A DNA stretch of 9,592 nt from the NCBI GenBank assembly GCA_023426425.1, contig JAFAAT010000283.1:1-9592 (forward strand), given 5' to 3'. Below the pieces are notes generated by a model. That model made no database searches. It was given only the letters and a program-made list of their open reading frames with translations, and was not told the DNA's origin. Origin of the DNA: Bacteroidota bacterium (GTDB lineage: Bacteria > Bacteroidota > Bacteroidia > Chitinophagales > Chitinophagaceae). Made by a program: the position numbers and the translations under genes. Of this stretch, positions 1 to 7,003 are shown piece by piece; position 1 is the first letter of the stretch; every line of letters starts with the position of its first letter.

Positions 1-1
1 C

Positions 2-2599
2 ACCTATACTCGCTACAACTACTACTTCAACGCCGACAGGAAAATGGATGAAGCACTCGATAACATGCAGCGGGTGCGAAAGGATGACTACGATTCACTA
101 TTGACTTTGTTCCCCTTCGATCCCGACCGGGACTCAATGGTACTTGCAGCCGATATGGATAGTATCATCCAAAAAACTTCTATTGGTATCCAGATCCATG
201 ATCCCAGGACCAAGTGGGGTGATGACCTCTATCTCCTGCTAGGTCAGGCTTTCTACTACAAAGGAAACTATGATGAAGCATCCAATGCATTCCGCTATAT
301 CATCAGCCTGAATCAACAGCGTAAGATGAGGGAACAAAGAGAAGCCGCCCAAAAAGGAAAACGTATAAAAAAGGACATGTCCATAGTCGAGCCGGAGGAG
401 GACGGTGCCCTTGACTTTTTGAAACATCGTTCTGTAAACAACGAGGCAATTCTCTGGCTCACACGTACGCGCACTGAGGCAAAAAAGACAGACGATGCAG
501 AGTCCATTCTCGATTTGCTTGAGAATGATAGTAATCTCCCGGAAGACCTGAAGGGTCGCATCGCGCTGGAGAAGGCCTATATAGCTCTTGAAAAAAATAA
601 CCTCAAGTCGGCTTCCGATCACCTCGCTGTCGTGGCTGCAGACGGAACTATGCCCGATTGGTTGAGAATGCGGGCATCTTTCCTCAATGGTCAGATTCTT
701 CAGAACCAAAGGAAGTATCAGGAAGCCGCCAATAGCTACCACCAGGTAATTGCGCTCCATCCAAAGATTGATATGGATTTCTACGCGCGAAGAAACCTTG
801 CCTACAGCTTAATGGAACAGGGCGGAAGCCAGGAACTCGCTGCAGCCTCCCTGAAGGATATGCTTTCCGACGGAAAGTATGCGCCTTACCATGAACAGGT
901 ATATTATGTACTTGGTCGTCTCGCAGCAAACAGCAACGACATGAGGGAAGCGGTTGCTTATCTTCAGAAAAGCATAGAAAGTCCTAAGTCCACCAAGAAG
1001 CAAAAAGCCATTTCCTTCGCGAGCCTGGGCAATGCCTGGTATAGTCTTGCAGACTACACAGCTGCAAAACTGGCCTATGACAGCGCAGCTTATCTTTCCA
1101 GGTTTGCACCCGAAGATGAAGTGGTACAGACTGCAGCAAAGCGGAGCAAAGTCCTCAACAACGTAGTACAGCCGCTAAAGACTATCCAGGACAATGACAG
1201 TCTGATCGCACTGGCTGGCATGAGCGACAAGGACAGGCGTACGGCTATCCGGAAATATATAAAATACCTCGAGGATCGTCAGGCAGATAGTCTTGCCAGG
1301 GCTGCCGCAACTGATCCGGTAGCTGCTGCTTTCGAGCCTGGTGGGGGCGCAGGTGACTGGTACTTCGCGAACCCAACCCTTATGCAGCAGGGCTTCAACG
1401 ACTTCAAGCGTAAATGGGGAAGCAGACAAAACGTAGATAACTGGCGCAGATCCGGAGGTTCAGCCCTCGCTTCAGGTAACGGTAATCAGGACACAGACGG
1501 CTCAGATGAAAATGATGCATCTAACGGTCTGCCAACAGAAGAAACACTGCTTGCCTTCATCCCAAAAACATCTGAAGAAATCGAAAAGCTCAACCTGGAA
1601 TCGCAGAAAGCTTACCTAGCACTTGCTACTGCCTACGTAAATGATCTGGAAGATTATGCGGGAGGCCTGCGAAGCCTTGATACACTAGATAGAAAATACG
1701 CGGGTCATAGTCATACGGCAGAGGCTTTGTTCCTGCGCTATCAGGTAGCACTGAACCAAAACCGGCTTGAGGATGCCAAAGCATATAGTCAAAGGCTTAT
1801 GAATGAGTTTTCTGACACCAAATGGGCTAAGGAAGTCGCACCGAAAGAAGATACGAAAGGACTGCTGGCTTCTAATGTACCTGTAAGCAACTACTACGAT
1901 GAAACCTACGGTCTCATGATGCAGCGCCAGTACGAAACTGTTCTGGACCGCGCCAGGGAAGGGCAGGTTCATTATAAAGACCCGGTCTACAACAACAGGT
2001 TCCGGATAATGGAGGCAATCGCATTGGCTGGGTCAGGCTCTTACAACTCCGCCGATTCACTGCTCACTCAGTTTATCAGCACCAAACCTTCCGACTCATT
2101 GAGATCCTGGGCAGAATCTGTACTGAACTATATTAAAAACAACAAGCCTGCAGCAGGTACAGCTCCATTAGACTCACTGATGAATGAGAAACCTCTGGAT
2201 TCTGCGGTGGTTGCAAAACCTAAAGCTCCTGCAGCCTACACTTATAAACCGAAGACAGAACACCACGTACTTTTTTCTTTTACTAAAATGGAGTCCAAAG
2301 TAATGGGTGTCAAAGCCGGTCTTACAGATTTCAATAAGATGAAATATGGAAACCAGAATCTTTCAGTTGCATTGCAGATGCTACTGCCGGACCAGGGTGT
2401 GCTGCATATAAAATCCTTTCCTTCAGCTACACACGCAAAGATCTATTTGAATGCTTTGCGCTCCACACCTGCTCTTTTTAAAGAGTTTAAAACAGCTGAT
2501 TACCAGCTTCTGCTGATTTCTGCTGAGAACATGGAGAAGTTGCAGGCTGATAGAAATATGGAGGATTATCTGAAATTCTACAGGAATAACTACAAATAA
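2..2599 (+). CDS. porW: PorW/SprE-like TPR protein of type IX secretion/gliding (5' end outside window)
   Basis: The frame is open to the left edge and codes in-family sequence (TRYNYYFNADRK) before the first ATG at 44, so that ATG is internal and the N-terminus, expected to carry a lipoprotein signal, is missing. The visible 865 residues contain several TPR-like helical pairs, for example DDLYLLLGQAFYYKGNYDEA (near 221-280), one near 665-765, two near 890-1100 and two near 1600-1840. A PorW-typical segment around 1352-1450 reads GDWYFANP, then FKRKWGSR, then NWRR. A Ser/Gly/Asp-rich linker follows it, and a Pro/Ala-rich linker (about 2140-2260) precedes a compact C-terminal domain ending YLKFYRNNYK. 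PorW/SprE is known as a periplasmic outer-membrane-anchored lipoprotein needed for T9SS function and gliding, linking trans-envelope core parts. The assignment comes from recognising this arrangement. Another Bacteroidota TPR lipoprotein is possible but less likely. A hairpin terminator follows the stop. Confidence 0.85.
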   Translation, partial: TYTRYNYYFNADRKMDEALDNMQRVRKDDYDSLLTLFPFDPDRDSMVLAADMDSIIQKTSIGIQIHDPRTKWGDDLYLLLGQAFYYKGNYDEASNAFRYIISLNQQRKMREQREAAQKGKRIKKDMSIVEPEEDGALDFLKHRSVNNEAILWLTRTRTEAKKTDDAESILDLLENDSNLPEDLKGRIALEKAYIALEKNNLKSASDHLAVVAADGTMPDWLRMRASFLNGQILQNQRKYQEAANSYHQVIALHPKIDMDFYARRNLAYSLMEQGGSQELAAASLKDMLSDGKYAPYHEQVYYVLGRLAANSNDMREAVAYLQKSIESPKSTKKQKAISFASLGNAWYSLADYTAAKLAYDSAAYLSRFAPEDEVVQTAAKRSKVLNNVVQPLKTIQDNDSLIALAGMSDKDRRTAIRKYIKYLEDRQADSLARAAATDPVAAAFEPGGGAGDWYFANPTLMQQGFNDFKRKWGSRQNVDNWRRSGGSALASGNGNQDTDGSDENDASNGLPTEETLLAFIPKTSEEIEKLNLESQKAYLALATAYVNDLEDYAGGLRSLDTLDRKYAGHSHTAEALFLRYQVALNQNRLEDAKAYSQRLMNEFSDTKWAKEVAPKEDTKGLLASNVPVSNYYDETYGLMMQRQYETVLDRAREGQVHYKDPVYNNRFRIMEAIALAGSGSYNSADSLLTQFISTKPSDSLRSWAESVLNYIKNNKPAAGTAPLDSLMNEKPLDSAVVAKPKAPAAYTYKPKTEHHVLFSFTKMESKVMGVKAGLTDFNKMKYGNQNLSVALQMLLPDQGVLHIKSFPSATHAKIYLNALRSTPALFKEFKTADYQLLLISAENMEKLQADRNMEDYLKFYRNNYK

Positions 2600-2625
2600 T
2601 CACAACAGTAATAATTTAGCACCTG

Positions 2626-2660
2626 ATAGCTTGTTTAACTTTTAAACAGGCTATTTTTCT
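2626..2660 (+). terminator. Intrinsic terminator after the porW-like gene
   Basis: A 13-bp stem (2626-2638 pairing with 2642-2654, one T-G wobble) closes a 3-base loop. Five consecutive T (2654-2658) follow or overlap its 3' foot. It lies 27 bases past the porW-like stop and ends about 16 bases before the rel start. It probably ends the upstream transcript and insulates rel. The stem is AT-rich apart from the GC pairs near its base and middle, but its length and near-perfect pairing make chance unlikely. The hairpin is nearly symmetrical, but the T-tract favours the plus direction. Confidence 0.8.
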
Positions 2661-2669
2661 GTAAATTGA
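2640..2669 (+). promoter_or_regulatory. Candidate promoter of rel (weak Bacteroidota-type match)
   Basis: TAAATTGA at 2662-2669 resembles the Bacteroidota -7 element TAnnTTTG, matching four of the six fixed bases. A T-run at 2640-2643 is a possible -33 element 18 bases upstream, although it falls in the loop and 3' arm of the terminator hairpin. If used, transcription would begin within a few bases of the ATG at 2676, leaving almost no leader. No Shine-Dalgarno sequence is visible. The match is imperfect and the call rests partly on similar placement of boxes before rimM and the transporter gene. Confidence 0.35.
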
Positions 2670-2675
2670 CATGAG

Positions 2676-4940
2676 ATGATTGCTATGCAGACTGCCATAT
2701 CGAAGACCTATAACCTGAACGAAGAAGAAGAAAAGAAGCTGATCCTGCGGGAATATCGTGCACTCTTACGGGCACTCAAACATCGGCTGAAGAAAGGTGA
2801 CCGTAAAATGGTCCGAAGGGCATTTGAAATTTCCGTCGATGCACACCGGGACATGCGCCGTAAATCAGGGGAGCCCTATATACTGCACCCGATTGCAGTT
2901 GCCAGAATCGTAGTAGAAGAAATCGGTCTTGGAGTTACCTCTGCAATCTGTGCACTTCTCCACGACACCGTTGAGGATACAGAAATCACGCTTGAAGATG
3001 TTGAACGTGAATTTGGAACCAACTACGCCAAGATCATCAATGGACTTACAAAAATCTCCAACGTAGTCGACCTGAAAGCCGACACAACTATCCAGGCGGA
3101 GAACTTCAGAAAGATCCTGCTCACCCTTGCAGATGATCCCCGCGTAATACTCATCAAACTGGCTGACCGCCTGCACAATATGCGTACACTGGAGAGCATG
3201 AGCAGGGATAAACAGCTTAAAATCTCTTCAGAAACCACCTATATCTATTCTCCCCTGGCCCACAGACTGGGACTTTATGAGATTAAGTCTGAACTTGAAG
3301 ACCTTGCTCTTAAGTTTACCCAGCCGGAAGTCTACGATGAAATTGCTAACGGCCTGAAGGAAACTAAAAGGGAGCGAACTCGCTATATCAATGAGTTCAT
3401 CAAACCCGTAAAGGAAGAACTTCAGAAAGCAGGATTCGAATTCGAGATCTATGGCCGCCCTAAGGCTATCCATAGCATCTGGAATAAGATGCGCACCAAG
3501 CACGTTTCATTTGAAGAGGTTTTTGATCTGTTTGCCATTCGTATCCTCCTCAACTCACCACTTGAAAAAGAAAAAGAAGACTGCTGGAAGGTCTACTCAA
3601 TTGTGACCAATTTCTACAGGCCAAGCCCTGACAGACTACGAGACTGGATCAGCGTTCCAAAAGGAAACGGCTATGAAGCGCTGCATACCACGGTGATGGG
3701 CCCGGGAGGAAGATGGGTGGAAGTTCAGATCCGGTCTGCAAGGATGAATGAAATAGCCGAAAAAGGACTTGCCGCACATTGGAAATACAAAGAAGGGAAT
3801 ATTAACGCCCAGGAAAGTAAACTCGATGCCTGGCTGCAGCACCTCCGCGACATCCTCACCAACCCGGATACAGATACACTCGACTTCCTCCAGGATTTCA
3901 AACTCGATCTGTTTACAGAAGAGATCTATATCTACACACCCAAAGGTGACATGCGCGTGTTGCCCAAAGGCGCCACAGCACTGGACTTTGCTTTCGATAT
4001 TCACTCCGAACTTGGAGCTCATTGTATCGGAGCCAAAGTCAACTACCGCCTTGTACCAATCAGTTACGCCCTAAAGAGCGGCGACCAGGTAGAAATTATT
4101 ACCTCCTCCAAACAAAAACCATCGGAAGATTGGCTAAGCTTCGTAACCACTGCAAAGGCTAAATCGAGGATCAAATACTACCTGAAAGAGGAGAAAAGAA
4201 GGATTGGCGAGGACGGCAAAGAGATACTGCATAGAAAACTGGATCATCTGGGTGTCACTCCCTCGCAGCACAATCTGAATGAGCTTTGTGCGTATTTCAA
4301 GAAACCTTCGGTACTCGACTTATACTATGCCATTGCCGTCGGCAATATAGATACCAAGGAATTCAAGCTTTTCAGCATTCATGGTGATAAGCTTCATCAG
4401 CCGGCCAAAGAAGTAAAGATCGATTCCAAACTGCTCCTTTCCGAAGAAGAATCCCCGAGACAAAAACCTGCAAAAGGTGCAGAGTTGATCATCTTTGGTG
4501 AAAGTTCAGATAAGATCAAATACAAGCTCGCTCAATGTTGTCAGCCCATTCCGGGCGATGACGTGTTCGGTTTTGTTACTTCAGGCGAGGGTCTGAAGAT
4601 CCACAGAACCGATTGTCCGAACGCTTCCCAGCTCCTGGCAAATTATGGACACCGCGTAGTAAAAACCAAATGGGCTAAGAACAAGGAAATATCATTTCTC
4701 AGTGGTGTCAGACTCACTGGTCTTGACGATGTGGGTGTCATTCAGAAGATTACAAACATCATCTCTGCCGAACTGAAAATGAACATGCGCTCTATCAGTA
4801 TCGACTCCAAAGACGGAATTTTCGAAGGTACTATCATGGTCTTTGTACATGACCGTGAAGAACTTGATCGCCTTTGCCAGAAACTGGGCGCGCTCGATGG
4901 CATCACTAAAGTCGAAAGGCTGGAAGCTCAGGAGGAATAG
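2676..4940 (+). CDS. rel: Bifunctional (p)ppGpp synthetase/hydrolase, RelA/SpoT (long Rel) family
   Basis: This 754-residue protein is full length for a long Rel enzyme, which makes (p)ppGpp from ATP and GDP/GTP and hydrolyses it, driving the stringent response in the cytosol. The hydrolase HD domain looks intact: H71 (ILHPIA), H96-D97 (LLHDTVEDT) and D164 (LADRLHNM). The synthetase domain has YGRPKAIHSIW, D284 (VFDLFAIRI), PKGNGYEALHTT and E349 (VEVQIRS), followed by GLAAHWKYKEG. The signature distinguishing bifunctional enzymes (RxKD) from RelA-only enzymes (ExDD) reads RLRD at 320-323, a basic variant that fits a bifunctional enzyme. A TGS domain follows (about 414-474), then a helical region, a Cys-containing domain with C621-C622, H643 and C647, and a C-terminal ACT/RRM domain (about 671-752). 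ATG 2676 was chosen. An in-frame ATG at 2685 is equally plausible and changes only three residues. The M32 peptidase gene follows after 32 bases. Confidence 0.96.
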   Translation: MIAMQTAISKTYNLNEEEEKKLILREYRALLRALKHRLKKGDRKMVRRAFEISVDAHRDMRRKSGEPYILHPIAVARIVVEEIGLGVTSAICALLHDTVEDTEITLEDVEREFGTNYAKIINGLTKISNVVDLKADTTIQAENFRKILLTLADDPRVILIKLADRLHNMRTLESMSRDKQLKISSETTYIYSPLAHRLGLYEIKSELEDLALKFTQPEVYDEIANGLKETKRERTRYINEFIKPVKEELQKAGFEFEIYGRPKAIHSIWNKMRTKHVSFEEVFDLFAIRILLNSPLEKEKEDCWKVYSIVTNFYRPSPDRLRDWISVPKGNGYEALHTTVMGPGGRWVEVQIRSARMNEIAEKGLAAHWKYKEGNINAQESKLDAWLQHLRDILTNPDTDTLDFLQDFKLDLFTEEIYIYTPKGDMRVLPKGATALDFAFDIHSELGAHCIGAKVNYRLVPISYALKSGDQVEIITSSKQKPSEDWLSFVTTAKAKSRIKYYLKEEKRRIGEDGKEILHRKLDHLGVTPSQHNLNELCAYFKKPSVLDLYYAIAVGNIDTKEFKLFSIHGDKLHQPAKEVKIDSKLLLSEEESPRQKPAKGAELIIFGESSDKIKYKLAQCCQPIPGDDVFGFVTSGEGLKIHRTDCPNASQLLANYGHRVVKTKWAKNKEISFLSGVRLTGLDDVGVIQKITNIISAELKMNMRSISIDSKDGIFEGTIMVFVHDREELDRLCQKLGALDGITKVERLEAQEE

Positions 4941-4972
4941 TTTTTATACCGTTTTTTTAGAATGTTCTTTTA

Positions 4973-6496
4973 ATGCGGACGAACAACGATCTATACCAGA
5001 AGTACGTAGACCTGACACAAAAAGCGGCAGATTTCAACAATGCTGCAGCAGTGCTCAGCTGGGACCAGGAAGTATACATGCCTCCCAAAGGCTTCAAATT
5101 CCGTGGTCGCCAGTTAGCTACACTGGCTGCCCAGGCTCATGAAATGCTAACCAGCGACAGTTATGGTAATCTCCTGCACGAACTGGAGAATTTCACAGAG
5201 CTTACTGAACATCAACGTCACAACGTCCGCCTGAGCTTAAAAGACTATCAGAAGAATCGAAAACTTACCTCAGAATTCATCGGCAAGCTTTCCCAGCAAC
5301 AGTCAGATAGTTACAACGCCTGGATAGAAGCGCGGACGAAAAACGATTACAGTCTCTACGCTCCACAACTGGAAAAGATGATCGGCCTAAAAAAGCAGCA
5401 GGCCGAAATGTACGGCTATCAACAGCATCCCTATGATGCCTTGCTGGATGAATATGAAGAAGGTGCAACCGTTTCCATGCTGGACCCAATCTTTAAAAGG
5501 GTAGGGGAGCAGCTCCCAGCACTTTTGAATCAGATCAGGAGCGCACAACAGGTTGACGATACATTCTTTTACAGGCACTACCCCAAACAAATACAGTTTG
5601 ATTTTTCTGTAGAGGTGCTTCGCCGGATGGGCTACGATTTTGAAGCAGGGCGCCAGGACTACTCCGAACATCCCTTCAGCATTTCTTTTGGACCCACAGA
5701 TTCAAGAGTTACCACAAGAGTTAATGAATACAACCTCACCTCTCTCATCTGGAGCAGTATCCATGAAGGTGGCCATGCACTATATGAGCAAGGTTTGCCT
5801 GAAGAACAGTACGGTCTGCCTTTAGGTGCAGCTGTCTCACTCTCCATTCATGAATCTCAGTCACGGCTCTGGGAAAACTGTGTAGGCAGAAGCTTTCAGT
5901 TTTGGAAACAGTTCTACCCTCAACTCCGGGAGCAATTTCCGGAACAGTTGCAAGATGTTTCCGTTGAGGCATTTTACCGGGCAGCCAATAAAGTTGAACC
6001 TTCCCTCATTCGTACTGAAGCAGACGAGCTGACTTATCATTTTCATGTCATGATCCGGTATGAAATTGAGAAGGAGATCATTGGTGGAAATCTTAATGTT
6101 GCCGACCTGCCAGCCATCTGGAATGAATATTACCAACGTTATCTGGGTATATCTTCAGAAGATGATAAAAAAGGTGTACTTCAGGATGTCCACTGGAGTC
6201 ATGGAAGCTTTGGCTATTTTCCAACCTATTCACTCGGAAGCTTCTATGCAGCACAGTTCTTCGAACAGGCATCCAGGGATTTGCCTGTTCTTTCCGGACA
6301 AATAGAAAAGGGTGAATACAGCTCCCTTTTGGGCTGGCTGAGAGAAAAAGTACATATCCACGGGCGCAGATACAACAGCGAAGAGCTTTGTAATCGCATA
6401 ACCGGCAGAGGCCTGGACTTTTCTTCTTTCATGAACTACACAGTGACCAAATACTCAGAGATTTACAATCTCAAAGCAAAAGAACATGTCGGTTGA
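4973..6496 (+). CDS. M32 family metallocarboxypeptidase (Taq/thermostable carboxypeptidase 1 type)
   Basis: The 507-residue product has the usual length of family M32, zinc- or cobalt-dependent cytosolic carboxypeptidases that trim C-terminal residues from peptides. The zinc site is complete: H264-E265-GG-H268 (IHEGGHALYEQG) and, 26 residues on, E294 in HESQSRLWEN, the third ligand in this family. Further family motifs are ELTYHFHVMIRYEIEKEII and DVHWSHGSFGYFPTYSLG, starting at D405. The N-terminus (AAAVLSWDQEVYMPPKG) is also typical and has no signal peptide, so the enzyme should be cytosolic. The start is ATG 4973. A Purine-rich AGGAGGA (4930-4936) lies too far upstream to act as its ribosome site. 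Its closeness to rel and the 11-base overlap with the next gene suggest cotranscription. A role in peptide recycling is inferred from the family. Confidence 0.95.
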   Translation: MRTNNDLYQKYVDLTQKAADFNNAAAVLSWDQEVYMPPKGFKFRGRQLATLAAQAHEMLTSDSYGNLLHELENFTELTEHQRHNVRLSLKDYQKNRKLTSEFIGKLSQQQSDSYNAWIEARTKNDYSLYAPQLEKMIGLKKQQAEMYGYQQHPYDALLDEYEEGATVSMLDPIFKRVGEQLPALLNQIRSAQQVDDTFFYRHYPKQIQFDFSVEVLRRMGYDFEAGRQDYSEHPFSISFGPTDSRVTTRVNEYNLTSLIWSSIHEGGHALYEQGLPEEQYGLPLGAAVSLSIHESQSRLWENCVGRSFQFWKQFYPQLREQFPEQLQDVSVEAFYRAANKVEPSLIRTEADELTYHFHVMIRYEIEKEIIGGNLNVADLPAIWNEYYQRYLGISSEDDKKGVLQDVHWSHGSFGYFPTYSLGSFYAAQFFEQASRDLPVLSGQIEKGEYSSLLGWLREKVHIHGRRYNSEELCNRITGRGLDFSSFMNYTVTKYSEIYNLKAKEHVG

Positions 6497-6980
6497 GCTG
6501 GTACAATATCGTGAGCCTTTGAACAAGGATGAGCTTTCTTTCCTCCGCCGTAAAGAAGAGAAGGAAAGGAAGCAAATCTATAAGATCATCAAAGTGTTCA
6601 TGGTACTATGCTTCATCTGCCCTTTTGTAGTAGCATGGTTCAGAGCCATTGCAGGTTTTGAAAATCCATTTTCTCCCGTTAGCTATTTTCTCGGTGTGCT
6701 GTTCCTGGCCTGCTTTTCAGGTGTCGGGATCTACTGGGGTTATTACCACAACCTTCGGAAAGTGCAGTTGGATCTGAAGCAAGGCACCAAAACAATCGAG
6801 CGTGCCTACATTACCCGGAAGCAATATATGCCCACCAGCAACTCCTACTTTTTTTACCTTTCCTCAGCGATAAAGCTAAGCATCGAAGTCGACGAGTTTG
6901 ATTACCGTCGACTCGACAAGGGTGACGAAGTGAATATCGAATACACTACCTATTCGCAGCTCTACCTCGGCTACTTCTGA
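6486..6980 (+). CDS. Hypothetical inner-membrane protein with two transmembrane helices
   Basis: I do not recognise a named family. The 164-residue product begins with a charged segment (RRKEEKERKQ, 21-30), followed by two hydrophobic helices (about 33-54 and 64-86) joined by a short loop with Pro and Gly. The flanking basic residues suggest both ends face the cytosol. The rest (about 100-164) is a small soluble domain that looks beta-rich, with SYFFYLSSAIKLSIEVDEF and GDEVNIEYTTYSQLYLGYF. The ATG at 6486 lies inside the end of the peptidase gene, in the +1 frame relative to it, giving an 11-base overlap and probable translational coupling. Two clear helices, continuous coding and tight packing support a real gene. 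Nothing in the sequence shows its function, and adjacency to a peptidase does not establish a functional link. Confidence 0.85.
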   Translation: MSVELVQYREPLNKDELSFLRRKEEKERKQIYKIIKVFMVLCFICPFVVAWFRAIAGFENPFSPVSYFLGVLFLACFSGVGIYWGYYHNLRKVQLDLKQGTKTIERAYITRKQYMPTSNSYFFYLSSAIKLSIEVDEFDYRRLDKGDEVNIEYTTYSQLYLGYF

Positions 6981-7003
6981 TCCTGATCGCCTGGTCTCAA
7001 TAA

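Noticed and set aside
239..760. 173-codon minus-strand frame opposite the porW-like gene
   Set aside because: It lies entirely within a strongly supported coding region on the other strand and its translation resembles no family I know; it is a shadow frame.
3636..4022. 128-codon minus-strand frame and overlapping plus-frame ORF inside rel
   Set aside because: Both cover the conserved synthetase/TGS part of rel, where the sequence is constrained by the real protein; no independent support.
4941..4972. T-rich gap after rel as a terminator or promoter
   Set aside because: The T-runs have no preceding stem, and no TAnnTTTG-like box is placed before the peptidase ATG, so cotranscription with rel is the simpler reading.
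6884..6915. Imperfect inverted repeat (CGAAGTCGACG with CGTCGACTCG, 11-base loop) near the end of the membrane-protein gene
   Set aside because: It lies inside coding sequence, has a bulge and is followed by no T-tract, so it is not a convincing terminator. Repeated Val-Asp and Arg-Leu-Asp codons can explain it.
6981..7003. Possible bidirectional terminator between the convergent membrane-protein and transporter genes
   Set aside because: The 23-base gap contains only a short GATC-based near-palindrome and no stem plus T-tract in either direction, so termination there is not supported by sequence.
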